In this document: positions 1 to 6,173 of the stretch, piece after piece
How positions within the stretch are numbered: position 1 is the first letter of the stretch
Layout of the letters: each line of letters begins with the position of its first letter
Source of the DNA: CAISDA01 sp050258555
Lineage (GTDB): Bacteria > Bacteroidota > Ignavibacteria > UBA10030 > UBA8401
Assembly (NCBI GenBank): GCA_050258555.1
Contig: JBLMZA010000017.1
Location: forward strand, 1-7,460
Reading direction: 5' to 3'
DNA length: 7,460 nt
Position numbers and translations under genes: made by a program
Notes under the pieces: generated by a model
Told to the model about the DNA's origin: nothing
Database searches by the model: none
What the model saw: the letters and a program-made list of their open reading frames with translations, nothing else

Positions 1-2
1 GG

Positions 3-491
3 TATATGTTCCCGCAATGGGACAGTCTGTATGCGGCCTATGTGGGCGCGCTGGCGGCGGCGGCTGCCGACACGTGGGGCACGGAAATCGGAACGCTCCT
101 GGGGAAACAGCCGAGATCGATCGTTTCGCTTGAAAAAGTTCCGCCCGGCACAAGCGGAGGCGTTTCAATGGCCGGACTCGCCGCCGGAGTGCTCGGAGCG
201 CTCGTCGTCGGCATGTCGGCCGCAGCGGTCTTCAACGAACCGCAGAAGTATCAGGCCCTTCTGACAGGCGCCCTGGCAGGCGGCCTGTGCGGTACGATCA
301 CAGACAGCATGCTGGGAGCGACGCTGCAGGCCCGGTACCGATGCGTCTGCTGCTGCAAGCATACGGAACGTCCGGTGCATTGCGAAAAGCCGGCCGTGCC
401 CGCCGGAGGCATCTCCTGGATCACGAACGATCTTGTGAACTGGGCATGCGCCGCCGCCGGAGGCACAGCGGCGCTTGCCGCGTATCTGTGA
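3..491 (+). CDS. DUF92 family integral membrane protein, C-terminal part (5' end outside window)
   Basis: The reading frame is open to the left edge, so the gene is cut by the window; the ATG at 6 is probably an internal Met. From that Met, 161 residues remain, against roughly 250 or more in the family. Family hallmarks are visible: an Ala-rich helix running into ADTWGTEIG (about 21-29), a PPGTSGGVS segment (46-54), further Ala/Gly/Leu/Val-rich membrane helices (about 56-75 and 85-97), a DSMLGATLQARYRC segment, and a Cys/His cluster (C113, C115-C117, H125, C126) before a WITNDLVN motif and a final helix. The family (TIGR00297) includes the plant phytyl-phosphate kinase VTE6, but bacterial members are mostly uncharacterised, so I assign no reaction. 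The gene converges on the minus-strand cytochrome gene with only 13 bp between stop codons. The family call is fairly secure; the function is not. Confidence 0.85.
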   Translation, partial: YMFPQWDSLYAAYVGALAAAAADTWGTEIGTLLGKQPRSIVSLEKVPPGTSGGVSMAGLAAGVLGALVVGMSAAAVFNEPQKYQALLTGALAGGLCGTITDSMLGATLQARYRCVCCCKHTERPVHCEKPAVPAGGISWITNDLVNWACAAAGGTAALAAYL

Positions 492-504
492 TACCGCATC
501 TTCC

Positions 505-918
505 TCAGTTTTTCTTCGCGCCTTCATCGATCCATCGCGAAATCACCGCGATGGTGCTGTCGGGGACTGGCTTGCCGCGCTTGGGCATCTTCGCGCCGAA
601 TGTCGCCGTTCCCTTCATCTTCCTGATCAGCGTGCTTTCCTCTCCCTTGCCGGGGATCACATTCACGCCGTGCTTCGATTCCTTCATCAGCTCTTCATAG
701 GTGTCCACATAAAACCGGTTCGAGCTTTCATCCTCCGTGGTATGGCAGTCGAGACATTTCTTCGAAAGCACCGGCATCACATCCTTTGAAAACGAAACGG
801 GCACGGACTTCGAAGCGGAAGACGCGTCCGGCTTTACGTTCTTCTGGGCGTTCTTCTGTGCGGCATCGAGGGTCAGGACAATCAGCAGGGCTGCAATCAC
901 GGCTGCGAAGAATTTCAT
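505..918 (-). CDS. Exported monohaem c-type cytochrome domain protein
   Basis: This 137-aa protein has a hydrophobic N-terminal signal segment (about residues 3-18, FFAAVIAALLIVLTL) and then a polar linker rich in Lys, Asn and Ser (about 20-40). A single haem-attachment motif, CLDCH, lies at residues 55-59. It is preceded by VSFSKDVMPVLSKK and followed by a KMPKRGKPVPD segment whose Met111 is the likely distal axial ligand. It ends in ISRWIDEGA. This layout resembles the small c-type cytochrome domain of the planctomycete-type family (FxxxVxPIL..KCxxCH ... MPxxGxPLPxxxixxixxWIxxGA). It should act as a periplasmic or membrane-tethered one-electron carrier, assuming the signal helix is cleaved or retained as an anchor. 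It is the last gene of the minus-strand cluster, 21 bp after the cytochrome-porin gene, so the two may exchange electrons (inference). An AGGA stands 6 nt before the ATG. Confidence 0.85.
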   Translation of the reverse strand: MKFFAAVIAALLIVLTLDAAQKNAQKNVKPDASSASKSVPVSFSKDVMPVLSKKCLDCHTTEDESSNRFYVDTYEELMKESKHGVNVIPGKGEESTLIRKMKGTATFGAKMPKRGKPVPDSTIAVISRWIDEGAKKN

Positions 919-939
919 ACCGATCCTTTCATACTGTGG

Positions 940-2088
940 TTAGAAGAAAAAGTGCATCTGAACACTGAATTCGTTGTTGGTGATCTCCGTCGGATGTTCC
1001 CTGTTGATGCGGTAGAAGGGCCGCAGCTCGACGCCGCTCAGCGGATAGAACGATGCGCCGATATTGACGGACGACACCGTGCCGTTGCCCAGAGACACAT
1101 CGGGATCGTAGAACTCATATCCCGCCGTCAGCTCGAATCCGTCGACGATGGTGTAATCGACTTCGCTGTAGACCATGCGTCCTGTCGCTTCCTTATCGAT
1201 GACGTGCGAGACAAGCCAGTCCACTTCGCCGATCAGCACAAGCGACGCGCCGATGCCCAGCATGCCGAAGCCCCCGTAGAACTGCGTCTTTCCCGGCACA
1301 TCGTTGTTCGGGCTGTTGTAGAACGAGCCGCCGACGGTCAGATTCGCCGGGCCCATGTCGATGAGCGCATCGCCGCGCAGCACCGCCGCATAATGCTTCA
1401 GGCCCGACGTGCCTGTGAGTCCTCCGCCGGGCGTGCCGTTGAAGAGTCCCGCGCTCAGCGTGAAAATGGAAGGCGCGAGGCCGACTTCGACGCCCGTATC
1501 TTCGGCGCGCTCTCCGAACCGAAGCCCCTGCGGATACCCCGGCGGGATGGCGCGGAAAAACGCCCCGCTGTAGCGGCCGCCGCGTATGAACGCGTTATGA
1601 TCGTCGATGCGCACGCCGTATGCCGGCACGAACTTTCCGGCCTTGATCCAGCCCTGAGCGGGAAGGACGCGCGCAAGTGCGAAGAGTTCGAATCCCTGAT
1701 AGAGGCCTTTTGAAAAGGAAAGACGGAGCTTCCGGTTGAGCCGGAAATCCAGATAAAGGTTTCCCTCCATCTGGAAGAAGCTGCCTGTCTTGTCCGATTC
1801 GTTATAGAAGTAGAGCGTGCGGACGTCGGTGCCGATCGAGATCGTGGGGGCGATTGATGTGCCGATCGAATCGAAGTCGACGGCATCCTTCCATGCGGGA
1901 ACGGGGAGATCGTCGCGTCCGAATGCGGCGCCGGACGGGGTGCGGATGCCGCGGCCCATCGGATTCACGTGACAGGATTGGCAGCGCTCGCCGGTGCGCG
2001 CTGAAAATCTGGGAAGCGAAAATGCTTCATGAGCGGTACAGGCCGCGATAAGCAGGCCAAAGAGCATGCAGCGCAGCAGAGGATGCAT
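940..2088 (-). CDS. Single-haem cytochrome fused to a predicted outer-membrane beta-barrel
   Basis: From the chosen start the protein has 382 residues. It has a signal peptide (about 1-24, core LLRCMLFGLLIAAC), then one haem motif CQSCH (36-40) in the context RFSARTGERCQSCHVNPMGRG. The remaining roughly 310 residues alternate hydrophobic/aromatic and polar positions with Gly-rich turns, and end in MHFFF, a terminal Phe typical of outer-membrane barrels. The combination recalls fused cytochrome-porins such as Cyc2, the outer-membrane Fe(II) oxidase family. However, the CHVNPxGxG context differs from the Cyc2 sequence I know, so membership is not claimed. I infer a role in passing electrons across, or sensing them at, the outer membrane. 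The frame is open back to 2157, but the ATG at 2088 gives a proper signal peptide and has GGAGGAA just upstream, while the longer form would overlap the VWA gene. An IAAC motif could be read as a lipobox, but cleavage after AFS is equally plausible. Confidence 0.8.
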   Translation of the reverse strand: MHPLLRCMLFGLLIAACTAHEAFSLPRFSARTGERCQSCHVNPMGRGIRTPSGAAFGRDDLPVPAWKDAVDFDSIGTSIAPTISIGTDVRTLYFYNESDKTGSFFQMEGNLYLDFRLNRKLRLSFSKGLYQGFELFALARVLPAQGWIKAGKFVPAYGVRIDDHNAFIRGGRYSGAFFRAIPPGYPQGLRFGERAEDTGVEVGLAPSIFTLSAGLFNGTPGGGLTGTSGLKHYAAVLRGDALIDMGPANLTVGGSFYNSPNNDVPGKTQFYGGFGMLGIGASLVLIGEVDWLVSHVIDKEATGRMVYSEVDYTIVDGFELTAGYEFYDPDVSLGNGTVSSVNIGASFYPLSGVELRPFYRINREHPTEITNNEFSVQMHFFF

Positions 2089-2090
2089 CG

Positions 2091-2097
2091 TTCCTCC
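2091..2097 (-). promoter_or_regulatory. Ribosome binding site of the cytochrome-porin gene
   Basis: On the minus strand GGAGGAA is followed by CG and the ATG at 2088. The GGAGG-to-ATG spacing is short (4 nt) but usable. It lies in the 25-bp gap after the VWA stop codon and is the main reason for choosing 2088 over upstream in-frame ATGs. Confidence 0.65.
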
Positions 2098-2113
2098 GGG
2101 TGAAGTAAGCGAG

Positions 2114-3211
2114 TCAGGTCGAGAAATACTTCCTGCGGTTGCGTATATAATCGACAAAAATAAACTGCCCGAGATTGCTGAGCGACGAATAATATGCGCG
2201 TCCCTTGTTTGCCTTCGTCAGTTCTTCGATGAAATTGATCAGGTATGCGTCGCGCGCGATCATGAACGTGCTGATCGTGATCTTGTCGCGCCGGCATGCC
2301 ACCGCTTCATCGAGCGTCTTGTTCACGATTTTCTGGTCGAGTCCGAACGAGTTCTTGTAGAGCTGTCCGTTGGGTTCGAAGATGGCCGAGGGCTTGCCGT
2401 CGGTGATCATGAAGATCTGCTTGTTCGCCTTGCCGGAGCGTCGCAGAAGCTGCCGTGCAAGCTGAAGTCCGGCGCGCGTATTCGTGTGGAACGGGCCGAC
2501 GTTCAGAAACGGCAGTTCGTTGAGGCTCACGAGCTTGGCGTCGTCTCCGAACGTGACAAGCGCGAGATAGTCCTTGGGAAACTTGCTCATGATGAGCTGG
2601 GCAAGCGCGAGCCCGACCTGCTTGGCGGGCGTGATGCGGTCCTCTCCGTAGAGGATCATGCTGTGGCTGATGTCGATCATGAGCACCGTTGCGCAGGACG
2701 ACAGGTTTTCCGTTTCGTAGACTTCCAGATCGTCTTCGCTCAGCGTGAAATTGTCGATGCCGTTCCGCTTGAACGTATTCGTCATCGTGGTCGTCAGATC
2801 GATGTTCGTGGGCAGCTCGCCGAACGTCCACTTTTTCGTTTCGCTCAGGCGATCCACGCCGCCGCCCGCATGCGACGTTTCGTGCGAGCCGAAGGGGGAC
2901 TTCTTGAGCGAGGTGAAGATTTCGTTCAGCGCATCCTGCCGTATCTTCTGGATGCCGATGTTGGTGAGCGTCGGCTCGCCTTTCACGTCCTCGATGATGC
3001 CCATCTCGCGGAGCTTGTCCATGAGATCATCCATCGACAGATTCTCGTCGAAGATGCCGTATTCCTCGGCCAGCTGCTTGAGCCAGTCGAGCGCTTCCTG
3101 CACGTCCCCGCTTGTCTGTATGAGCACGTGGCTGAAAAGGGACATCAATTGCTGCAGGCGCGATTCGTCGGTCTGCGAATCCGGACGCCACTGCGAATAA
3201 TTGAAACGCAT
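2114..3211 (-). CDS. VWA domain protein, partner of the adjacent MoxR-like ATPase
   Basis: This is a 365-aa protein with no signal peptide or membrane helix, so it is predicted to be cytoplasmic. Residues 1-100 form a charged, largely helical region. Residues about 170-350 are a von Willebrand factor A domain. Its metal-ion-dependent adhesion site (MIDAS) looks complete: D180-x-S182-x-S184 in MIDISHSM, a Thr in FHTNT (243 or 245), and D271 in MITDG. The domain should therefore bind Mg2+ and a carboxylate of a partner protein. VWA proteins of this type are encoded with MoxR-family AAA+ ATPases and act with them in protein or cofactor maturation; Mg-chelatase I/D and CbbQ/CbbO are related pairs. 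The gene starts 14 bp after the ATPase stop codon with AAAGG about 9 nt before its ATG, so the two are translated from one message. The substrate is unknown; the downstream haem proteins are candidates by position only. Confidence 0.85.
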   Translation of the reverse strand: MRFNYSQWRPDSQTDESRLQQLMSLFSHVLIQTSGDVQEALDWLKQLAEEYGIFDENLSMDDLMDKLREMGIIEDVKGEPTLTNIGIQKIRQDALNEIFTSLKKSPFGSHETSHAGGGVDRLSETKKWTFGELPTNIDLTTTMTNTFKRNGIDNFTLSEDDLEVYETENLSSCATVLMIDISHSMILYGEDRITPAKQVGLALAQLIMSKFPKDYLALVTFGDDAKLVSLNELPFLNVGPFHTNTRAGLQLARQLLRRSGKANKQIFMITDGKPSAIFEPNGQLYKNSFGLDQKIVNKTLDEAVACRRDKITISTFMIARDAYLINFIEELTKANKGRAYYSSLSNLGQFIFVDYIRNRRKYFST

Positions 3212-3225
3212 GATTTACACCTTTC

Positions 3226-4731
3226 TCATTCGAACTCTTCCACGGTCGAGCCGCCCCGGCCGGTGAAGATGCTGCTCACCATGTCCTTATAGACCGTGGC
3301 GTTGGTGACATCGTCCTTCGCGATCTTTGAGTTCTGATGCAGACCGTCGAGCACGAATTCCATTGCCGAGGCGAGCTCCTCTTTCGAGGCGTTGTCGAGC
3401 TTCAGATAGCGCTTGGTCAGATCGCGCAGACCCTTCACGCGCTCCAATTCTGCGATATAGGAATACAAGGGCATCGTGTCCGAGACTTCGAGCGTGTTGC
3501 CCGATTCGAACCACTGGATGATCTTGGCGTATTCCGACTCTTCATGGCTTCCGGCCTGTCCGCGCGTGCGCGGCTTCTGGAGCGGATCGGGGAAGTAATG
3601 CTTGAAGACTTCGCGCACGGCCTTGCCGATGAGCGAGCGGCCGACCTTGGTCGCGCCTTCCTGTTCGCCTTCGAAGACGAGTTCCACTTTGCCCGTGAGT
3701 CCCGGAAGCACGTACGGCAGATCGCAGATCCTGGGCGTGATCGTCGTCTCCTTCAGTGCCAGCGCGCGGCGCTCGGCGTTGCTGATCAGGTTTTCCATGG
3801 CGGCGATCGTCATGCGCGCGCTCACGCCGGATTTCTGGTCAACAAATTCGCTCTTTCGCGCCTCGATGGCGATGAACTCGATGATCTCCTTGAAGTAATG
3901 GGGTATGACCACCTGCATGCCGTGTCGTTCGGTCCAGGCTTCCTGTTCGGTGATCGAGATGGCGTCCTTCACCGTGCGCGGATAGTGCGTCAGGATCTGT
4001 GAATCGATTCTGTCCTTGAGCGGCGTGATGATGCTGCCGCGGTTGGTGTAATCTTCGGGGTTCGCCGTGAAGACGAGCATGACGTCCAGGGGAATCCGCA
4101 CGTTGAAGCCGCGGATCTGGACGTCCTTTTCCTCGAGAATGTTCAGAAGGCCGACCTGTATGCGCGGCTGCAGGTCGGGCAGTTCGTTGATGGCGAAAAT
4201 GCCGCGGTTGGAGCGGGGGATGAGCCCGAAATGAATCGCGCCTTCATGCGAAAAATGAAGGCGCAGCGTCGCGGCCTTGATCGGGTCGATGTCGCCGATG
4301 ATGTCGGCGATCGTCACATCCGGTGTGGCGAGCTTTTCGGAAAAGCGCGCCGCGCGCGGAATCCACTCGATGGGCGTCGACTTTCCGCAGGTTTCCACCT
4401 GATCGACGCCGTACTTGCTCACGGGCGCGAACGGATTGTCGTTCACTTCGCTGCCTTTGATGATCGGTATCTCTTCGTCCAGAAGGGTCGGAAGCTGCCG
4501 GACCAGACGCGTCTTTGCCTGTCCCCGAAGTCCGAGCAGGATGATGTCGTGTTTTGCGAGAATGGCGTTGATGAGCGAGGGGATGACGGTCTCCTCATAT
4601 CCGATGATGCCGGGGAAGAGCTTCTCGCCCTTCTGCATCCTGGCGATGAGATTATTTCGGAGTTCCTCCTTGACCGGAAGCACCTGATATCCCGAGTCCT
4701 GAAGTTCGCCGAGTGTCGTTGGTCGTTTCAT
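3226..4731 (-). CDS. MoxR-like AAA+ ATPase (magnesium chelatase subunit I-like)
   Basis: This 501-aa cytoplasmic ATPase has Walker A GLRGQAKT at residues 67-74. The Walker B region is GIFAINELPDL (177-187), where Asn182 replaces the usual Asp before the catalytic Glu183. Sensor 1 lies in VFTANPEDYTNRG (Asn224), and a likely arginine finger in PLKDRIDSQ (Arg241). The INELPDL and NPEDYTNRGxIITPLKDR blocks are characteristic of the ChlI-like/MoxR branch, so the Asn is probably a family trait and not damage. Residues beyond about 260 form helical lid and C-terminal regions typical of longer members. It would hydrolyse ATP as a ring and remodel a client presented by the VWA partner. It is the first gene of the minus-strand cluster. 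The start at 4731 gives the natural N-terminus, but only a weak upstream GGA is seen, so start confidence is moderate. Confidence 0.88.
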   Translation of the reverse strand: MKRPTTLGELQDSGYQVLPVKEELRNNLIARMQKGEKLFPGIIGYEETVIPSLINAILAKHDIILLGLRGQAKTRLVRQLPTLLDEEIPIIKGSEVNDNPFAPVSKYGVDQVETCGKSTPIEWIPRAARFSEKLATPDVTIADIIGDIDPIKAATLRLHFSHEGAIHFGLIPRSNRGIFAINELPDLQPRIQVGLLNILEEKDVQIRGFNVRIPLDVMLVFTANPEDYTNRGSIITPLKDRIDSQILTHYPRTVKDAISITEQEAWTERHGMQVVIPHYFKEIIEFIAIEARKSEFVDQKSGVSARMTIAAMENLISNAERRALALKETTITPRICDLPYVLPGLTGKVELVFEGEQEGATKVGRSLIGKAVREVFKHYFPDPLQKPRTRGQAGSHEESEYAKIIQWFESGNTLEVSDTMPLYSYIAELERVKGLRDLTKRYLKLDNASKEELASAMEFVLDGLHQNSKIAKDDVTNATVYKDMVSSIFTGRGGSTVEEFE

Positions 4732-4855
4732 AAATGTCGAGTTCCGAATTGTGTTCGTTCAATCCAAATATTCTTGGAAGTGCAGACCGATTATGCTATC
4801 TTTGTAAACAATCCGATCCGCGGTCCGTCGAATACTCGCTGCGTTTGTTCGTTCA
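4732..4855. promoter_or_regulatory. Divergent intergenic region between the ATPase operon and the glycosyltransferase gene
   Basis: These 124 bp are more AT-rich than the flanking genes and must hold the promoters for both directions. A plausible promoter is visible for the + strand (4774-4804). For the minus strand I see only a weak AATATTTG (complement of 4765-4772) with no matching upstream element, so that promoter is not located. A 12-bp direct repeat is present, as is a TTGT-AA-ACAA inverted repeat (4802-4811) overlapping the end of the + promoter, which could be an operator. Confidence 0.55.
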
Positions 4856-4857
4856 AT
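4752..4857. repeat. 12-bp direct repeat TGTTCGTTCAAT in the divergent intergenic region
   Basis: Exact copies lie at 4752-4763 and 4846-4857, 94 bp apart. The second copy runs into the glycosyltransferase start codon (ATG at 4856); the first lies about 20 bp before the start of the divergent ATPase gene. They bracket the promoter region and could be paired regulator sites or a small duplication. Confidence 0.5.
4774..4804 (+). promoter_or_regulatory. Candidate Bacteroidota-type promoter of the glycosyltransferase gene
   Basis: TTG at 4774-4776, a 20-nt spacer, and TATCTTTG at 4797-4804 match the -33/-7 consensus (TTG, about 19-21 nt, TAnnTTTG) known from Bacteroides and relatives. Transcription would start near 4811, leaving a leader of about 45 nt. 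The match is by eye and the motif is short. Confidence 0.4.
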
Positions 4858-5905
4858 GAGACAATTACTTTTAACAACAGTTGTTTTTCGATTAAGTTCC
4901 ATAGGCGATATCGTGCTGGCATCGCCCTTTCTGCGCGTACTGCGCGCCGCGATGGGGCCGAAGGCGCGGCTGGACTTCGTCGTGCGAAAGGAGTTTGCGG
5001 AACTCGTCCGCACGAATCCGCATATTTCCGTCGTCCATGAGTACGATGCCGCGACGGGATGGAAGGGGCTTCGGGAACTCAACGAGACGCTCCGGCGCGA
5101 AGAGTTCGGACTCGCCGTCGATCTGCACGACAGTCTCCGCACGAAGTATCTCCGCACCTGCTGCGGCGCCGCACGGACGACGGTCGTGGACAAACGCCAG
5201 TGGGAGCGCTGGCAGCTGGTGCACCGCAAAAAGAATCTCTATCGCGAGATCATCCCGGTTCCTCTGCGCTATATCGAGACGTTGTCGGAATTCGGCATTG
5301 AAGACGACGGCCGCGGTCTCGAACTTTTCATCCCCGATGCGATCCAGTCCGCCGTGGCAGGCAGGCTTTCATCGGCCGGATTGAGCCGGTTCGATCATGT
5401 GATCGGCTTGTGTCCCGGAGCGAAACATTTCACGAAGCGATGGCAGAAGGAAAAATTCGCCGAGACGGGCGCGCGCTTCGCGCTCGAGAGGAATGCGAAG
5501 ATTCTGCTCTTCGGCGGCCATGCTGAAACTGAGGACTGTGCATTTGTGGCCGAGGCAATCCGGAGGAAGGCGGGTGAAGGAGCGGTGCTCGATCTTTCCG
5601 GATCGCTCTCGCTCATGGAGACCGCGGCGGCGTTCGACTTCTGCGACGTCGTCGTCACGAACGACAGCGGCCTGATGCACATCGCCGCGGCGCGCCAGCG
5701 AAGGATCGTCGCCATCTTCGGATCGACCGTGCTCGAACTCGGCTTCGGTCCCTTCGGAACGGAAGCCCAGGTTGTCGAGCGCAAGGACCTCGCGTGCAGG
5801 CCGTGCACGCACATCGGCCGTGCCGAATGTCCGCTCGGACATTTCAAGTGCATGAACGACATCGCGGCGGATGATGTCGCCGCGTCCATAAAAAATTTTT
5901 TATAA
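4856..5905 (+). CDS. Glycosyltransferase family 9 protein (ADP-heptose:LPS heptosyltransferase type)
   Basis: This 349-aa protein has the full family 9 layout. RLSSIGDIVLASP (12-24) is the N-terminal nucleotide-fold loop. LCPGAKHFTKRW (185-196) and VVVTNDSGLMHIAAA (265-279) form the C-terminal donor-binding domain, with a GS pair at 289-290 and a Cys cluster (C314, C317, C325, C332) near the end, as in many WaaF-like enzymes. Family members transfer heptose from an ADP-sugar to the inner core of lipopolysaccharide on the cytoplasmic face of the inner membrane; the exact sugar and acceptor cannot be read from the sequence. The length is normal for the family and the C-terminus is intact despite the IS inserted just downstream. 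No Shine-Dalgarno sequence precedes the ATG. It is transcribed divergently from the ATPase operon, with no obvious functional link. Confidence 0.88.
   Translation: MRQLLLTTVVFRLSSIGDIVLASPFLRVLRAAMGPKARLDFVVRKEFAELVRTNPHISVVHEYDAATGWKGLRELNETLRREEFGLAVDLHDSLRTKYLRTCCGAARTTVVDKRQWERWQLVHRKKNLYREIIPVPLRYIETLSEFGIEDDGRGLELFIPDAIQSAVAGRLSSAGLSRFDHVIGLCPGAKHFTKRWQKEKFAETGARFALERNAKILLFGGHAETEDCAFVAEAIRRKAGEGAVLDLSGSLSLMETAAAFDFCDVVVTNDSGLMHIAAARQRRIVAIFGSTVLELGFGPFGTEAQVVERKDLACRPCTHIGRAECPLGHFKCMNDIAADDVAASIKNFL
5888..5903. other. AT-only 16-bp perfect palindrome at the glycosyltransferase stop codon
   Basis: ATAAAAAATTTTTTAT reads the same on both strands and overlaps the stop codon (TAA at 5903-5905). 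It has no GC stem, so it is not a classical intrinsic terminator, but the T-run could help termination, or the A-tract/T-tract could bend the DNA next to the IS insertion point. Confidence 0.35.
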
Positions 5906-5919
5906 CTCGATACATTGTA

Positions 5920-5930
5920 TTTTGTAGCGT
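5920..5930 (+). repeat. Left target sequence TTTTGTAGCGT, repeated at 6044-6054
   Basis: An 11-nt exact direct repeat links the host/IS junction to the target-binding loop. The match stops on both sides (A versus G before it, T versus G after it). It marks the probable left boundary of the element and its insertion site. Confidence 0.65.
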
Positions 5931-6025
5931 TCATGAATGTGGGATTCACCACCCCACATGAAAATATCTGTTCTTTATGGTACATTGCTTTCAGTACCAC
6001 ACGTGTGTTTCAAGTCGATCGCCCT

Positions 6026-6079
6026 TGGTGCCAAACGAGCCCGTTTTGTAGCGTGACCGAGAGCCTACTATCGGCACCA
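6026..6079 (+). other. Predicted target-binding loop of the bridge RNA
   Basis: A 7-bp stem (6026-6032 with 6073-6079) closes a 40-nt loop. TTTTGTAGCGT at 6044-6054 is identical to host DNA at the left junction (5920-5930), so it is the candidate left target guide. Downstream in the same loop, CTAC (6065-6068) is complementary to GTAG of that guide, as expected if a right target guide also spans the core. A candidate right guide is therefore about 6059-6068, but its match to the few right-flank bases in the window is poor. Confidence 0.6.
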
Positions 6080-6102
6080 CACATTGTTGCCACTTTATCT
6101 AA

Positions 6103-6149
6103 GTGAGCACGCATAGCAGAATCGTCATCCTTAACACGCAGGCTCTCAC
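6103..6149 (+). other. Predicted donor-binding loop of the bridge RNA
   Basis: GTGAG/CTCAC can close this loop. CATAGCAG at 6112-6119 is identical to the element's right end at 7450-7457, so it is the candidate left donor guide. A right donor guide complementary to the left-end DNA after the core was not convincingly found; only ACGC (6136-6139) complements GCGT at 5927-5930. Confidence 0.5.
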
Positions 6150-6173
6150 ACACATGCGTGTGGTAATCACGTA

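Larger units (their letters stand above)
505..4731 (-). other. Probable four-gene operon: MoxR ATPase - VWA - cytochrome-porin - cytochrome c
   Basis: Four genes lie on the same strand with gaps of 14, 25 and 21 bp and no room for internal promoters or terminators between them. The ATPase and VWA genes form a known functional pair. The two downstream genes both encode exported haem proteins. Co-transcription is inferred from spacing; no terminator was recognised at the 505 end, where the operon converges on the DUF92 gene. Confidence 0.7.
5930..6166 (+). ncRNA. Predicted IS110 bridge RNA in the IS left end
   Basis: This non-coding stretch of roughly 235 nt upstream of the transposase is rich in stem-loops. 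There is ATGTGGG/CCCACAT (5937-5943/5953-5959), TGGTAC/GTACCA (5978-5983/5994-5999), TGGTGCC/GGCACCA (6026-6032/6073-6079) closing a 40-nt loop, CACTT/AAGTG (6091-6095/6101-6105), and GTGAG/CTCAC (6103-6107/6145-6149) closing a 37-nt loop. The last two share bases, so they compete. The 40-nt loop carries a copy of the left target junction and the 37-nt loop a copy of the element's right end. This matches the target-binding and donor-binding loops of bridge RNAs described for IS621 and other IS110-group elements. The transposase-RNA complex would recognise target and donor DNA through these guides. The RNA ends are uncertain: it may start anywhere from about 5930 to 5978 and probably ends near 6165. 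Confidence 0.7.

Noticed and set aside
448..474. GC-rich hairpin GCGCCGC/GCGGCGC as a terminator for the converging genes
   Set aside because: It lies inside the DUF92 coding region, has a 13-nt loop and is not followed by a T-run on either strand; the pattern is explained by Ala/Gly codons.
952..1713. Open frame of 253 codons on the + strand
   Set aside because: It is antisense to the cytochrome-barrel gene, with no domain and no plausible ribosome binding site.
2089..2157. Longer N-terminus for the cytochrome-barrel protein
   Set aside because: It would overlap the VWA coding region and bury the signal peptide; the ATG at 2088 has a GGAGGAA just upstream.
2066..3292. Long open frame (408 codons) on the + strand
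   Set aside because: It is antisense to the VWA gene, whose MIDAS motif and operon context are clear; its translation is Arg/Val/His-rich without a recognisable domain, typical of a shadow frame in GC-rich DNA.
5998..6007. CACACGTGTG palindrome as a regulator site
   Set aside because: It lies in the structured IS left end and overlaps other pairings there; a single short palindrome is weak evidence for an operator.
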